From Glebionis coronaria (taxonomy: Eukaryota > Streptophyta > Magnoliopsida > Asterales > Asteraceae): 64,000 nucleotides of DNA. The DNA lies in assembly GCA_025667525.1 (NCBI GenBank), contig CM046876.1, positions 534,552,038-534,616,037 on the forward strand. Direction: 5' to 3'. The notes beneath the pieces are model-generated. The model was not told the DNA's origin. It saw only the letters and a program-made list of their open reading frames with translations, and did no database searches. Of this stretch, positions 22,558 through 34,775 are shown in pieces (the first letter of the stretch is position 1; each line of letters begins with the position of its first letter). The position numbers were made by a program, and so were the translations under genes.

Positions 22558-25125
22558 ATGAATTCACATTCATTTATGCCAACTATGACTTCACTCACCG
22601 ATATATCGATCATTTCGGGTACCGATACTCGCCCGCCTTTGCTCATCAAAGACTTATTTGAATCATGGCAAAGTCGAATGAGAACATACATCATGGGCAA
22701 ACAAAGTGGTCGACTTATGCTAGAATCAATTGACAAAGGTCCATTAGATTGGGGAGAGGTTACAGTCAACAATGTGACAAGGCCAAGGCAGTATCATGAG
22801 TTAACCGATGCCAACAAACTCATTGCAGATGCCGATGAAAGGGCTGTGCAAACAATTCTTCAAGCCCTTCCACCTGATATCTTCAGAATGGTGAGTGAAC
22901 ATAAAGTGGCTAAGAATCTTTGGGATCGACTTGCGGTTTTGCTACAAGGGACATCTCTCACTAAGCAAGAACGAGAATGTCAATTATATGATTTGTTTGA
23001 TAGATTCCAATACATTCCAGGGGAGACTCTTCATGATTTTTACTGGCGTTTTACTACTCTGATGAATGACATGAATGTCTATAATCTAAGGATTGAACAA
23101 TTTCAGTTAAACACCAAGTTTTTGAACACACTACCCCCTGAATGGAGTCAATATGTGACGGATGTCAAAATGATTCGTGATCTACACAAGTCCAATTTAG
23201 ATCAACTATATGCTTTCTTACAACAACATGAGAAGCATGTGATTCAAAACCGAATTTCTCAAGGACCTTATCATGAACCAATGGCATTATTGGCAAATCA
23301 TCCTACACTATCATATCACAACTCTCAGCTTGCTGTAGGACACAAATCTTCATATCAACCTGTGTATCAAACACCAAGCTTTCCACAGTACTCGATTCTG
23401 CCACCGCCACCAACATCTTATCACCAACAAGCAACATCATCATCACAAGGAGCTTCACACCAGTATTCACCGTATCAACCTCCTACCAACCCTGTTAGTA
23501 CCTATCCACAACTCGAGGCTCCTCAACATCATTACTCACATCAAGAAAGTGTTCCAACCAATCAGTTTGTTGCTCAACCAGCATCAGCATTATACTGTGA
23601 AGATGACATCCCTGTCCCTGAATTTAAACAAGGAGATAGCCATACTGAAGTCCTAGCTCTGTTGTCTGCATTTTTAAGTCAAACTTTAAACAAAAGAGGT
23701 TACCGAGGTTCAGCACCAACTAACAATCAGTTAAGGAACTCGTCTAACTCTCGACAACAAGCAACAATTCAGGACGGCAGGGTCATGGTGCAACCACTTC
23801 AAGGGAGATCAAATTCGTCTAATGCTGGTGCACGTTCATCCAATACTACTGCTACAAGGGCCAACAGAACTGGTAAAATGAAGGTGGTTATTTGCTACAA
23901 CTGCAAAGGGGAAGGGCACATGGCCCGAGAATGCAAGCAGCCTAAGAGGAGAAGGGACGACACTTGGTTTAAGGAAAAGATTTACTTGGTGAATGCTCAA
24001 GCCCAAGGTCGTGAGCTTGATGAAGAAGAATTGGCATTCCTTGCAGATCCAGGAGTAGCGGAAACTGATCATCCCACAACAGTCATCACCAACAATGCTG
24101 CTTATCAATGTGATGATTTGGATGCATATGACTCGGATTGTGATGATTTTAACACCGCTAAAGCAGCTCTTATGGCAAATCTTTCACTCTATGGGACTGA
24201 CACCATTGCTGAGGTACCAAATACTGCTACAAATACTAGCATTGTACCTTATCAAGTTGAGCAAATGTCTGAGTATTCGGAAGAGCCTCCAGTGGTTAGT
24301 AATTCAATCGATGAGACAAACAATGATAGCAATAACATTGCAAGTCCTCAGATTTTGAGTGAACCACAACCGGAAGCTCCTATGACTAGTAATTCGTCTG
24401 CTCAACCTGATTTGGTTATGGTCCCTGCATCTTTGCTTAGCAGAATGAATATTGCAGTCCGTGAAACCCTTAATGCTAATCAGAGTTTATCTGCTGAGCT
24501 TGCTTTGCATAAAGACAAGGTTAAAACCTTAGAAATGACTCCTGTGTCCACTACCTTAACCAATCCTGAATTTGATAGGTTTAGGAAAGTTCAAATGGAC
24601 AATCTGCTTGAAATTGAAAGTTTAAGAGCAAACCTTTCGAATGAGCTTAAAGAAAAAGAGTCAGTCGTCACTAATTTTCAACAACTTCAAACAGATTTTG
24701 AAATTCTGGAATCCAAACAGCTTGAACTGGAAATTAAGACGTCTAACAGAATAAAAGAAACGGAACTTAAGCTTTTAAAACAATATGCCGCTTCACATCT
24801 AGTACACGTGTTTCATGCTTCATTTAAAGAGTTCAACTTATCGCGTCTCATAGACTTACCACCTAACCCGGGTTATGCAAAGCAAGCACTTAACCACAAC
24901 CCCCGACTGTATGATGCAACAAAGTTAGGTTTGGCATTAGACCCGATAGTGTTCTCAAGTGATTCTATATCACCATACGATGAAAAGCAGTTAAAATTAC
25001 TTTTGACATATCCTGAATATGATTATGCTTCAATGAATGCAAAAAATGCCACAATAGATCTTAGAACTCGTTTCAATATGAAAAAGAAAACTCTCCAAAC
25101 ATCCACTTTCATGCCGACTAGATAA
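22558..25125 (+). CDS. gag: Gag of D (855 aa)
   Basis: This is the nucleocapsid/capsid precursor that packages the element RNA in cytoplasmic particles. A Copia-type gag domain covers about residues 60-240 ([32 protein letters not shown]). A Gln/Pro/Ser-rich linker runs over residues 260-420. One CX2CX4HX4C knuckle, [14 protein letters not shown], is at about residues 445-458. The C-terminal 380 residues are acidic and then Leu/Glu-rich, likely coiled-coil. That is much longer than common Copia gags. The ATG at 22558 follows 840 bp of leader and begins the homologous region. It ends with TAA at 25123, and the same frame stays open afterwards into the next ORF, so this may be a read-through stop or a mutation. 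Confidence 0.9.
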   Translation: MNSHSFMPTMTSLTDISIISGTDTRPPLLIKDLFESWQSRMRTYIMGKQSGRLMLESIDKGPLDWGEVTVNNVTRPRQYHELTDANKLIADADERAVQTILQALPPDIFRMVSEHKVAKNLWDRLAVLLQGTSLTKQERECQLYDLFDRFQYIPGETLHDFYWRFTTLMNDMNVYNLRIEQFQLNTKFLNTLPPEWSQYVTDVKMIRDLHKSNLDQLYAFLQQHEKHVIQNRISQGPYHEPMALLANHPTLSYHNSQLAVGHKSSYQPVYQTPSFPQYSILPPPPTSYHQQATSSSQGASHQYSPYQPPTNPVSTYPQLEAPQHHYSHQESVPTNQFVAQPASALYCEDDIPVPEFKQGDSHTEVLALLSAFLSQTLNKRGYRGSAPTNNQLRNSSNSRQQATIQDGRVMVQPLQGRSNSSNAGARSSNTTATRANRTGKMKVVICYNCKGEGHMARECKQPKRRRDDTWFKEKIYLVNAQAQGRELDEEELAFLADPGVAETDHPTTVITNNAAYQCDDLDAYDSDCDDFNTAKAALMANLSLYGTDTIAEVPNTATNTSIVPYQVEQMSEYSEEPPVVSNSIDETNNDSNNIASPQILSEPQPEAPMTSNSSAQPDLVMVPASLLSRMNIAVRETLNANQSLSAELALHKDKVKTLEMTPVSTTLTNPEFDRFRKVQMDNLLEIESLRANLSNELKEKESVVTNFQQLQTDFEILESKQLELEIKTSNRIKETELKLLKQYAASHLVHVFHASFKEFNLSRLIDLPPNPGYAKQALNHNPRLYDATKLGLALDPIVFSSDSISPYDEKQLKLLLTYPEYDYASMNAKNATIDLRTRFNMKKKTLQTSTFMPTR

Positions 25126-27309
25126 TGCCTTAGTATAATTCCTACACTTGTCAACTCGGACAAACCAAAGGAAATTCCTAAGAATCTTCCCCCGGTTAGT
25201 ACGGTAAGGCTCAGTATTGAAGAGATTGGGCAATACCTTACCGATTTTGACAAGGTCATCTTGGAATGTACGACTTCAACGGCTCAAACTGCTGGAGAAT
25301 GGGCATTCGAACACATGAAATCGGTGTTTGAAGAAGCGATCGTTCCATTTGTGAACCATATTAAACAAGGAGTCTATGATCTAGTGTGTAATTTACAATT
25401 TGAGCTTGGTGAAGTTCAAAAAGTTTTCAATAACATGGATGATGCTTATGAACAACACCTAATTGAAAAGGAAAAGATTTTATCAGAATATGACTGCTTT
25501 TTAGAACATATGGTGTCTCTTGAAGTGATGCAAGTTGTTACTACTCAATATACTCGTGAAATTTCATCTACTGTGAATATTTGTGATGATGTGCATAAAT
25601 CTGTGAATAATATTGAACATGTGAATACTGTAGAAAATCATTCTTGTCATGAATCCAACGCTGAATTTTTAAAGCTTCAGGATTCATATAATACACTTTC
25701 AAAAAGTTTTAACGAGCTTCAACAACATTCTATATCTCTTGAAATTGAGAATCAATCTATAAATGAAACTCTTTCAAAACTAAATGAAGGTGGAAACTCC
25801 GTTGAGACAAGTGACAAGATGATTCAGATGGTTCAAAATTTAGAAGATGAAATAATGAGACTTAAGAGAGAATTAGTAGAAACAAAAACGGAACTAGAGG
25901 CTGCAGAGGCTAACAATCATGTCCTAGAAACAAGAATTAATTCTATACTAGGAGAACGTGAACAAGTAAGGCAGGGAGACTCACAAATTTCTGGTTCAAT
26001 AGAAGAACACATCGCGTTTAATGCGACAGAGCGAAAGTCTTTAATTGACAAACTGAACAAGAAATGTGAGGAAACCTCTGACCTAAAAATTCAGCTCATA
26101 GATAAAAACATGGTTTTGGCAGAGTTAAAGGAGACACTTCTTGTCACCCGACAAGAAGTTGTTGATAACTTAGCTACTGACTCTGCACCGTCCACTAGTG
26201 CTCCAACAACCAAGTCAGTAGTGCTTCATAAGAATCCACTTCACAAGAGAAACCAGGTTACCTATGATGATTATATGAGGAATGCCATTAAGCATGTCGA
26301 TCTTCTTAGGGATATTTTAGACGATCTTTATGCCTTAGATCCCTCAAGTAGCGACTATTATTCGGCTCATGCATATGTTAAGCGAGTTCAATATTGCCTA
26401 GCATATTTGCAATACATAGGTACACCAGGTTCTGCACTACTTAATAATAAACCCATTGCTGTCACTCCGTTCAATAAGACTCCAGGAGCAAAACCATCTT
26501 TGACACTATCAAGTAAGGCACCTTTAAAATCTGTCACTAATGTTCCCTTGGCTTCTACAGGAGTAAGAATGTCCACTAAGGCTAAAGGATCTCGAGGAAA
26601 GAAAGATAGGATCAAGCCTTCCACTAATAGGACTGAGAAGAAGAAAGTAGAAGTGCACCCTAGGAACGTTGTTTCAGTTTTAAATAAAAAGAATCATGTA
26701 GCTAAGACAAAAGGTCCTCTTTATGAGTGGAAACCTAAGCAAAGTGTGAATTCTAATGCTAAATGTTGGAATTGTAACGAATGTATGTTTTCTAAGCATC
26801 ATGATTTATGCCTTATTGATCACGTGAATGAAATGCATGCTATTAAGAACAATCTTGAATGGAAACCAACAGGTAAGAAATTTACTCACGTTGGGTGGCA
26901 ATGGAAACCCACTGGTAGGACCTTTACTGCAAATGGAACTACGTGCCCTTTAACTAGGATCACATCCACGGAAGTTAGGTCTAAGCGTCCTTTAAATAGG
27001 AACACTAGCACTAAGAAAAGGTACAAGCGCCCTTTAACTAGGTCTGCCCCCACTAATGTGCCTACCAGTGGTAATGTCCCCAGTCACAAAGTACCTCAGA
27101 ATACTAGACAACTAGAATCTAAGCCAAACACTAGTAAGAAAATCTGGAAACCTAAAGTTTTGTCTGATAGCAAATCTAAGATAACTATATATGTACCTGC
27201 TAACTCAGAAGAACAATTAGAATCCGATACATCGTCTATGTTTGGTAAAATTTTCAGGTCGTCCAAATTATTCTTTGGTATTTGGACTCGGGGTGCTCCA
27301 AACATATGA
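25126..27309 (+). CDS. Gag-like extension of D (coiled coil and Cys/His cluster)
   Basis: The same frame as gag continues after the TAA. It is open to 27309; the first in-frame ATG-independent start offered is near 25261, and no strong start context is seen. Residues about 20-280 (from 25261) are Glu/Lys/Leu/Asn-rich with heptad character. Then follow Pro/Thr/Ser/Lys-rich basic sequence and a Cys/His cluster, [16 protein letters not shown] (about 26767), which differs from the retroviral knuckle. The end ([14 protein letters not shown]) overlaps the pol ORF by about 60 bases. From memory, similar stretches and similar terminal residues occur in other Asteraceae SIRE elements, so the extension and the frame change may be family features. 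Function is unknown; a structural or RNA-binding role is inference. Confidence 0.75.
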   Translation, partial: CLSIIPTLVNSDKPKEIPKNLPPVSTVRLSIEEIGQYLTDFDKVILECTTSTAQTAGEWAFEHMKSVFEEAIVPFVNHIKQGVYDLVCNLQFELGEVQKVFNNMDDAYEQHLIEKEKILSEYDCFLEHMVSLEVMQVVTTQYTREISSTVNICDDVHKSVNNIEHVNTVENHSCHESNAEFLKLQDSYNTLSKSFNELQQHSISLEIENQSINETLSKLNEGGNSVETSDKMIQMVQNLEDEIMRLKRELVETKTELEAAEANNHVLETRINSILGEREQVRQGDSQISGSIEEHIAFNATERKSLIDKLNKKCEETSDLKIQLIDKNMVLAELKETLLVTRQEVVDNLATDSAPSTSAPTTKSVVLHKNPLHKRNQVTYDDYMRNAIKHVDLLRDILDDLYALDPSSSDYYSAHAYVKRVQYCLAYLQYIGTPGSALLNNKPIAVTPFNKTPGAKPSLTLSSKAPLKSVTNVPLASTGVRMSTKAKGSRGKKDRIKPSTNRTEKKKVEVHPRNVVSVLNKKNHVAKTKGPLYEWKPKQSVNSNAKCWNCNECMFSKHHDLCLIDHVNEMHAIKNNLEWKPTGKKFTHVGWQWKPTGRTFTANGTTCPLTRITSTEVRSKRPLNRNTSTKKRYKRPLTRSAPTNVPTSGNVPSHKVPQNTRQLESKPNTSKKIWKPKVLSDSKSKITIYVPANSEEQLESDTSSMFGKIFRSSKLFFGIWTRGAPNI

Positions 27310-30300
27310 CTGGAGACCGCTCGATGCTCAAAAATTTCGTCAGCAAGTTTCTAGGAACGGTAAAATTCGGCAACGACCATATTGCAAAGATTATGGGTTA
27401 TGGTGAATATCAAATTGGGAATGTCACGATTTCAAGGGTTTACTATGTAGAGGGACTTGGTCATAATCTATTCTCAGTAGGACAATTCTGCGATTCTAAC
27501 CTTGAAGTGGCCTTTCGACAACATACTTGCTTCATTCGCGATCTTGCAGGAAATGATTTGTTAAAGGGTTCTCGAGGGGATAATCTATATACTTTGTCTA
27601 TTCAAAACATGATGGCCGCCTCTCCTGTTTGCTTACTCTCCAAAGCATCTAAGACCAAGTCATGGTTGTGGCATCGTCGGTTATCTCATCTTAACTTTGA
27701 TGCTATCAACCATTTGGCTAGAAACGAACTTGTTCGTGGTCTTCCGAAACTAAAGTTCGACAAGGATCATTTATGTTCCGCATGTTCATTGGGGAAAAGC
27801 ACCAAGAAATCTTACAAACCTAAAGCAGAAGACACCAACCAAGAACCACTGTATCTTTTGCACATGGATCTTTGTGGGCCAATGCGTACAGCTAGTGTGA
27901 GTGGTAGAAAATATATCCTCGTCATAGTGGATGATTTCTCAAGGTTTACATGGGTAAAGTTTTTAGCATCTAAGGATCAAGCACCAGAGTGTATCATTAC
28001 CTTCTTAAAAATGATCCAAGTCCGTCGGAATGCTACTGTTCGCCGCATTCGGACTGATAACGGCACTGAGTTCGTTAATCAGACTCTTCGAACGTATTAC
28101 GAAAAGGTCGGTATTTCTCATGAAACATCTGTGGCTCGCACTCCACAACAAAATGGTGTCGTTGAAAGACGTAACCGTACACTGATGGAAGCTGCTAGAA
28201 CTATGTTAATTTATGCAAATGCTCCCTTATTCTTATGGGCAGAAGCAGTGGCAACCGCATGTTATACCCAAAACCGCTCAATCATTCGCAAACGTCATGG
28301 TAAAACTCCATATGAGCTTCTTCATGGACATAAACCCGATATTTCCTTTCTTCATGTGTTTGGTGCACTTTGCTATCCAAATACAAATAGTGAAAATCTG
28401 GGAAAACTTCAACCGAAGGCTGATATTGGAATTTTCATTGGCTATTCACCTGCAAAGAAGGCTTACCGGATTTATAACCGTCGTCTTGGCAAGATTGTAG
28501 AAACTTTGGATGTCGATTTTGATGAGCTGACAGCGATGGCTTCTGAGCAACACAGCTCTGAACCCGCTTTACACGAGATGGGAACCGGTACAATCAGTTC
28601 CGGCTTACTTCCCAACAACCCTACTTCTCCATCATTCATACCACCAACAAGGTCCGAGTGGGATAAGTTATTTCAACCTATGTTTGATGAATTCTTTGAT
28701 CCACAGAGTGACGATTCTTCAGTACCCGTAGCAGTGGCTCCGATTCCCGTAGTTGTTGCTCAAGATAATGGAAATGAATCCGAGGCAACTACTGTTACTC
28801 TTGATCAAGATGTACCATCCCCTACCAATTCTCAAACAACACCTGAATCATCACCCCCACTCGTTCCTAATGATGGTGAAGAGGAATTATATGATCACGA
28901 TCTGGAATACGCTCACTTACAAGAGCTTCCTTTCTTTGGTTCACACATACCTGATGACCCTACGGGTGCGTCTACTTCAGAGGAAGCTCCGGCAATCGTT
29001 CACTCCCGTCCACCAAGGATTGAAAATCACAACACTAAATGGACAAAGGATCACCCAATCCGAAATATTATTGGTGACATCGATCGACCAGTCTTAACAC
29101 GCCATCAACTACAAGAACATGCATTATACTGCTATTTTGATGCATTTCTGTCAGACACTGAACCTAAAAATTGGCAACAAGCCATGACCAAATCATCATG
29201 GATTGAAGCAATGCAAGAGGAACTTAATGAATTCCAACGTCTTGAAGTGTGGGAATTAGTTCCGTTACCCAGCAATGTGGAAATCCTGACACTATTGTGG
29301 GTATACAAGGTCAAGCTTGATGAGTTAGGTAGTGTGCTGAAAAACAAAGCTAGATTGGTCGCTAGAGGTTATAAACAAGCTTTGGGTATCGATTTTGAAG
29401 AATCCTTTGCTCCTGTTGCACGATTGGAGGCAATTAGACTATTCCTTGCTTATGCTGCTCATATGAATATGATCGTCTACCAAATGGATGTTAAGACGGC
29501 ATTTCTTAATGGTGAATTAAGGGAAGATGTCTATGTAAGCCAGCCGAATGGATTCGTCAATTCAGAGTATCCTAATCATGTGTACAAGCTCAAGAAGGCT
29601 CTTTACGGGTTGAAACAGGCTCCACGCGCGTGGTATGATCTCTTATCGACGTATCTCATCTCCAAAGGCTTCTCCAAAGGCAAAGTGGACCCCACATTAT
29701 TCATTCTCAAGGAGGACAACGACATGATACTGGTACAAATTTATGTTGATGACATAATATTTGCTGCTACTAATCAACGTTTGTCTGACCGTTTTGAGAA
29801 AATTATGTCCACACGCTTTAAGATGTCGATGATGGGAAAAATTTCATTTTTTCTAGGGTTGCAAATTTCTCAGAATCCCAGAGGCATCTTTATTAATCAA
29901 TCCAAATTTGCTCTTGAATCCTTAAAGAAATATCACTTTGAAAACTGTGACCCCGTGGATACTCCAATGGTGGAGCGATCCAAGTTAGATGAAGATAAGG
30001 AAGGGATAGCTGTCGATCCTAAACTTTACCGTGGAATGATCGGCACCCTTCTCTATCTGACTGCTAGCAGGCCTGATTTGCAATTTGCTATAGGCATGTG
30101 TGCCCGGTATCAGGCTCGGCCTACCGAAAAGCACTTACATGTTGTGAAAAGGATCTTTCGGTATCTAAAAGGAACACTTAATCATGGTCTGTGGTATCCG
30201 AAGGATTCTTCTATTGCATTAATTTCATATGCAGATGCAGATTATGCCGGGTGTCAAGATACAAGACGTAGCACGTCTGGCAGTGTGCAACTCCTTGGAG

Positions 30301-30725
30301 ATAGACTTATCAGTTGGGCATCAAAAAGGCAGAAAAGCGCTGCGATATCAAGTACTGAGGCTGAATACATAGCTATGTCCGGTTGCTGTGCTCAAGTTCT
30401 TTGGATGAGATCACAATTGACTGACTATGGCCTTGGTTTCAACAAAATCCCGATGTACTGTGATAACAAAAGTGCAATCGCTCTATGCTGCAACTATGTT
30501 CAACACTCTCGAGCAAAGCACATTGACATCCGCTACCATTTCATCAAGGAGCAAGTGGAAAATGGAGTGATCGAACTATACTTCGTCAACACTGAGTATC
30601 AGCTGGCAGATATATTCACAAAGGCCTTAGATCGAGCACGCATCGAGTTTTTGATCGAAAAGCTAGGCATGAAATCATTTTCACCAGCGACACTTAAGGA
30701 GTTGGCAGAAGAGTCTGAAGAATAG
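27282..30725 (+). CDS. pol: Pol of D: protease, integrase, reverse transcriptase, RNase H
   Basis: Domains in order: aspartic protease ([11 protein letters not shown] at the start; its Trp-Tyr lead-in lies just upstream in the same frame). Integrase HHCC from about residue 129 (WHRRLSHLN...CSACSLGK). Integrase core with Asp at LHMDLCGP (about 195), Asp at RTDNGTEF (about 258) and Glu at VVERRNR (about 295). RT with DVKTAFLNG (about 735) and YVDDIIF (about 820). RNase H with DADYAGC, SSTEAEY and DNKSAIAL (about 985-1070). No stop or lost catalytic residue was seen over 1,147 residues. The frame is -1 relative to the preceding ORF and opens after a stop at 27246, so expression needs a frame change within 27249-27309. 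I found no canonical X XXY YYZ slippery heptamer there. Copia, SIRE-type. Confidence 0.95.
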   Translation: MDSGCSKHMTGDRSMLKNFVSKFLGTVKFGNDHIAKIMGYGEYQIGNVTISRVYYVEGLGHNLFSVGQFCDSNLEVAFRQHTCFIRDLAGNDLLKGSRGDNLYTLSIQNMMAASPVCLLSKASKTKSWLWHRRLSHLNFDAINHLARNELVRGLPKLKFDKDHLCSACSLGKSTKKSYKPKAEDTNQEPLYLLHMDLCGPMRTASVSGRKYILVIVDDFSRFTWVKFLASKDQAPECIITFLKMIQVRRNATVRRIRTDNGTEFVNQTLRTYYEKVGISHETSVARTPQQNGVVERRNRTLMEAARTMLIYANAPLFLWAEAVATACYTQNRSIIRKRHGKTPYELLHGHKPDISFLHVFGALCYPNTNSENLGKLQPKADIGIFIGYSPAKKAYRIYNRRLGKIVETLDVDFDELTAMASEQHSSEPALHEMGTGTISSGLLPNNPTSPSFIPPTRSEWDKLFQPMFDEFFDPQSDDSSVPVAVAPIPVVVAQDNGNESEATTVTLDQDVPSPTNSQTTPESSPPLVPNDGEEELYDHDLEYAHLQELPFFGSHIPDDPTGASTSEEAPAIVHSRPPRIENHNTKWTKDHPIRNIIGDIDRPVLTRHQLQEHALYCYFDAFLSDTEPKNWQQAMTKSSWIEAMQEELNEFQRLEVWELVPLPSNVEILTLLWVYKVKLDELGSVLKNKARLVARGYKQALGIDFEESFAPVARLEAIRLFLAYAAHMNMIVYQMDVKTAFLNGELREDVYVSQPNGFVNSEYPNHVYKLKKALYGLKQAPRAWYDLLSTYLISKGFSKGKVDPTLFILKEDNDMILVQIYVDDIIFAATNQRLSDRFEKIMSTRFKMSMMGKISFFLGLQISQNPRGIFINQSKFALESLKKYHFENCDPVDTPMVERSKLDEDKEGIAVDPKLYRGMIGTLLYLTASRPDLQFAIGMCARYQARPTEKHLHVVKRIFRYLKGTLNHGLWYPKDSSIALISYADADYAGCQDTRRSTSGSVQLLGDRLISWASKRQKSAAISSTEAEYIAMSGCCAQVLWMRSQLTDYGLGFNKIPMYCDNKSAIALCCNYVQHSRAKHIDIRYHFIKEQVENGVIELYFVNTEYQLADIFTKALDRARIEFLIEKLGMKSFSPATLKELAEESEE

Positions 30726-31412
30726 TACTGGTAAACTATTCTCGAGTATCCTTTTGATCGTGATCTTGTATATTATAGTACATACTTAAACCATCAAAAG
30801 CAAAATACAAAAATATAAAACCAAGAAAAACCATAAAAAATACAAAACCAAGAAAAACCATAAAAAATATAAAATCAAGAAAACCCAAAAATATTTTTCG
30901 TTTCAAATCGGGCATGTCTTTTAGTACGGTAATATTTACGGCTTTAGAAATGTCGATTACTATTGACACGGCGCCATAAATAGAGTCCGTATAAAAGTTG
31001 TACAAGTTTTAAAACATGCCCATTATGGCTTGTAGTTATTTCTGACTGCAACCCGCCTTTCATATTAAAGTCACGTATTTCTTTTGAAAACGTTGGCTCA
31101 CAACGGGAATTAAGTTTCTCGGGCAAGGTTTTTACTTTAAAACCTTGTAAGGGGCCAAGTTTACTTAATAACTTGGTCTAACACAAATTCGTGTACGTTT
31201 CAGTGCACTTATCTTGTTTAAATAAGAGAAATCTTATTTCCACCAGAATCGTTCTATACAATCACTTAATTGGCAAATGTCCTCATTAATAGTTGTGTCC
31301 CTAATATCTTTGATTACAGCTCTTTAATTAGAAAACGGGTCAAGGATTAAGGGGGAGCAAATATTAATTCTTTAAAGTTAACAAATTTGGTCGTTCAACA
31401 GGTTACTAAGAA
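30726..31412 (+). other. Spacer between pol and the third ORF of D
   Basis: About 690 bp with no ORF. It contains a short tandem array of AAAACCAAGAAAAACCAT-type units (30810-30890) and a TTAAGGGGGAGC tract (31347-31358). The tract resembles a polypurine primer and occurs twice more in the element. Confidence 0.6.
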
Positions 31413-34400
31413 ATGCTTCGTGACATCGACGCACAATTCAAGCGGGCAAATTTACCACCATCAGAGAAACAAAAAGGTAAACGCAAGAAACGAGTGTCAC
31501 AGCGTCAACCAGCTGCTCCTAAAGATAAACGCTCAGGAAAAATGCAAATTGTTGATGAAGATGATGAAGATGAGCTGATCCACACTGAAGATGAACAAGA
31601 AGAAGAAGTACCACTCCGCAGGACTAAGAAAGCAAGGAAAGCTAAAGGCAAAGAGGCAAGTGTTGCTCAAAATGATCCTGTTCAACAACAACTTTCTGAA
31701 GAAAAAAGACTTCGTATTATTCTTCAACAAAGTCGACAGGAAGCCTTTGGTGGATCAGGCTCAAGGGTATTTGATGACTTAGAAGATTTTGGTAATCCTG
31801 ATGATGATACGGAATTCTTCGACGAAGAAGATACTTATGAAGCTGAGTATGAAGATACTGATACCTTTCAACTTGAAAGTCGGGAACCAAGTGAAGAACG
31901 TGAGAGCAGTGCTGACACAGATACAAGTATGATGTATCGGGATGCAAATATCACCACATCTCTGCCTGAACCGACTCACATGGTACTAAATGAAGATGCT
32001 CATGCAACTTTCATTCCAGACACACAACTTCAAAGTAAGTCTACTTCAAATTCTGATGATGTGTTGAAATATCTTAATTTCGAAGGGGAGGGTGTTGAGG
32101 TCACCAACACTGATCCGTCAACAAACGAACAAATGGTGGATGTCCCTATAACCACTATTACATCGACCAACACTTCCCTACTTTCAACCCCAATTATCAG
32201 TGAGGTCCCGATCACCACCATCACACCCGCAACTGTTGAACAACAAGTATCAACCACCACCATTACCACGGAATCTACACCGGCATCTACAGTTGAACAA
32301 CCTGTATTAACCACCGTCCTAACCACTGCATCTACATCAACACCTATCCCGGTACAACCAGTATCATCCACGACCACTTTAACGGTTTTGGTCACACCTC
32401 CACCAACAGAACCACAAACTTCATCCACATCAAATCCTTTTCTCACAATCAATGATCCGTTGATCCAATCTCTTCAACAACAGCTAGAGGCTCAAGCGAC
32501 CCAAATAGCTACGTTGACAGAAAGGTTTGCTACTCCTCCAAAGGAACCGCATCCTGATGAGCCCATTCTTCAAAAACTATCAGACAAAGTGTCAAAGCTC
32601 AAAGAACAACATAAAGCATTTCGTAAAGAGAAGAAAACTCGGGATAAAGAAAATGCTGCTTTTCTCGGGTCAATTGACGAGCAGATGACCGCGATCATTC
32701 AACGCGAAGTCAAGTCTTATGTTGATCAACAATTACCACATCTGGTCGGTAATGGTCTATCTACTCTTCAAATCATGACATTGCTTCAGAAACGTCTGCT
32801 AGACTTGGGAGCTCATAAATCAAAATACAAACGAAAAGTTCTGCAATATCTCAACTATGCAATTGATGAAGAGAATCCCGCAGACACTACCGACTCTGAG
32901 TCTGATGATGAGAATGAGGTAGAAGAGGAAGATGACAAGGAACATGGTGAAAAGGATGATGAGAATGAGGATAAGGATAAGGAAGGAGATGAGGAGGATG
33001 AAGAGGATGAACAAGGAAAGGATAAGAATGTTGATGACGATAAGGACAAGGACGAGGATACCGATGATGATCAGGATGACGATGACAATAATGACAAGGG
33101 TGATAAGAATGACAACACTGGTACAAATGCCGACGAGACAAGCAAGGATGACAATGAAACGGCCACCGAGAAAGGTTTAGAGGACATTGCAGAAACGGTT
33201 GCTGACACCACAGATAAGCCACTGGAGACAACAGTATCAGAAACTCAGCAGGCTGCTTCAGGTATATCTACTGCACCAGAATTCACTACTGATTCTCATA
33301 TTGAGACTGTAGAATACATGCAAGCAGAAGAACCAACAGACACAATGCTTGAAGAAGAACATCACGATGATATACCGGTGACGCAAACTCAACCTTCCAC
33401 ATCCTCTACAGCTCAGCATGATGATGACATGGAAGTTGAAGATTTACATGTTCCAGAACCGACATTTGCAGAATCTCTTATCATTGATGATACGATACAA
33501 GAACAACTTTGGCTAACAAACGCAGCACCACATCATCCATTTGAAACTGCAACTGTAATGGAGATGACTCAATTCCTCAACAACCCTATCGACTTCTCGG
33601 CTTTTCTAAGGTACTCTCATGGGAAACCAACGATGACCCCGGATCTGATCAAAATGGCAGCTGCAAATGTGGACTTCTTTGATACATTAAAGATCACCCA
33701 TAATGAAGCAGAATATCACCTGAATGAGCTTACCAGAGCAATGAGAGCGACAACTACAGGAATTCAAACTCCCGTATTGCAACCTCTTACACCAACGGTC
33801 ATCACTAGTTCTGCCACTATCCCAATCGAGCATTTTGTCTCTCACGATCTTGAATACCTTGAAAATGGAGCAAATAAGTACGCCACGTCACTAACAATGC
33901 TCAAGGCTGTCAATTTGGAGAATGTTCCTTGGATAGAAGACAAAGTACCTGACTCAATCTGGAGAAAGAAGCTGCTCAAATTTTATGACACCTATGCCTC
34001 ACTTGGCATATCTCACTGGGACAAAAAGAAGAAGTTAGCCTATAATCACTTCCATCGTCCTAAGAGAGGTGCTTCTATCGTCTCATCTCACAGAATCAAA
34101 AGTATCCTTGGGGCAACTACTCAGACGGTTTTCGGTTACGATTACTTAAATGTAATCTTGCTCAAACGTACCGATGAGAAAGAATACCGCATTGACGAAA
34201 GTGATCTCCAGTACCTTCAACTTGAAGACATAGAAGATCTATTGCTGCTTTTGGCTCAAGAGAAAGTTGACCATCTGTCACCTGATATTGTCATAGCCTT
34301 GAGTTCAAACTTTCGTCAATATGCCAGGAAAATTGTCATTCAACACCGGGTGGAAGATTTTCAACTTGGGGTAGAAAGTTATCAGAAGAAGCTAAACCTG

Positions 34401-34775
34401 CAACGTCCCCATACGACTCCACTCAGCAACTTTCACAAGGACAAGAAGGTCTACATGGGGACTACCAAGCCGGAAGCAGGAATCTTTTATCCGAATCAGA
34501 CTGGCGTCATGCAATACATGCGATTCTCAGAACTGCACAAATTCAGTGATGGAACGCTAAAGAATGTTCGAGATGATTTGTCAATTCTCAACTCCAACTT
34601 ACCTCTTCCGGCAGTCACATACACCTGGACAACCCAGTGCCGAAAAGGATCTTCGTATGCAATCAGGAAAATTGAGGAAGTGCTAAGGAAGCGCCGGTTG
34701 CTACGAAGCATAGAACGATTCGTCGGTGGACGACCATATGGAGCTCACCATCGGCTTACGGAACGAACCAATTAA
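31413..34775 (+). CDS. Third ORF of D, large acidic accessory protein (1,120 aa)
   Basis: An uninterrupted ORF downstream of pol, in the position called env-like in SIRE elements. The N-terminus is basic (Lys/Arg). Residues about 40-200 are Glu/Asp-rich. Residues 215-345 are Thr/Pro/Ser-rich. A helical Lys/Glu segment with likely coiled coil lies at 345-440. A strongly acidic Asp/Glu/Lys tract is at 495-590. The C-terminal 200 residues are globular, with RVEDFQLGVESYQKKLNL and, near the end, FVGGRPYG. From memory, the last module recurs in hypothetical proteins of Asteraceae retroelements. I find no signal peptide, no hydrophobic membrane segment and no Cys-rich ectodomain, so an envelope role is not supported. 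No promoter or splice site was established; its expression route is unknown. Confidence 0.8.
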   Translation: MLRDIDAQFKRANLPPSEKQKGKRKKRVSQRQPAAPKDKRSGKMQIVDEDDEDELIHTEDEQEEEVPLRRTKKARKAKGKEASVAQNDPVQQQLSEEKRLRIILQQSRQEAFGGSGSRVFDDLEDFGNPDDDTEFFDEEDTYEAEYEDTDTFQLESREPSEERESSADTDTSMMYRDANITTSLPEPTHMVLNEDAHATFIPDTQLQSKSTSNSDDVLKYLNFEGEGVEVTNTDPSTNEQMVDVPITTITSTNTSLLSTPIISEVPITTITPATVEQQVSTTTITTESTPASTVEQPVLTTVLTTASTSTPIPVQPVSSTTTLTVLVTPPPTEPQTSSTSNPFLTINDPLIQSLQQQLEAQATQIATLTERFATPPKEPHPDEPILQKLSDKVSKLKEQHKAFRKEKKTRDKENAAFLGSIDEQMTAIIQREVKSYVDQQLPHLVGNGLSTLQIMTLLQKRLLDLGAHKSKYKRKVLQYLNYAIDEENPADTTDSESDDENEVEEEDDKEHGEKDDENEDKDKEGDEEDEEDEQGKDKNVDDDKDKDEDTDDDQDDDDNNDKGDKNDNTGTNADETSKDDNETATEKGLEDIAETVADTTDKPLETTVSETQQAASGISTAPEFTTDSHIETVEYMQAEEPTDTMLEEEHHDDIPVTQTQPSTSSTAQHDDDMEVEDLHVPEPTFAESLIIDDTIQEQLWLTNAAPHHPFETATVMEMTQFLNNPIDFSAFLRYSHGKPTMTPDLIKMAAANVDFFDTLKITHNEAEYHLNELTRAMRATTTGIQTPVLQPLTPTVITSSATIPIEHFVSHDLEYLENGANKYATSLTMLKAVNLENVPWIEDKVPDSIWRKKLLKFYDTYASLGISHWDKKKKLAYNHFHRPKRGASIVSSHRIKSILGATTQTVFGYDYLNVILLKRTDEKEYRIDESDLQYLQLEDIEDLLLLLAQEKVDHLSPDIVIALSSNFRQYARKIVIQHRVEDFQLGVESYQKKLNLQRPHTTPLSNFHKDKKVYMGTTKPEAGIFYPNQTGVMQYMRFSELHKFSDGTLKNVRDDLSILNSNLPLPAVTYTWTTQCRKGSSYAIRKIEEVLRKRRLLRSIERFVGGRPYGAHHRLTERTN

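Noticed and set aside
32030..33231. Val- and Ser-rich ORFs on both strands
   Set aside because: Shadows of the Thr-rich and acidic low-complexity parts of D's third ORF.
31413..34775. Envelope gene in element D
   Set aside because: Position fits the env-like label, but no signal peptide, membrane segment or Cys-rich ectodomain is visible.
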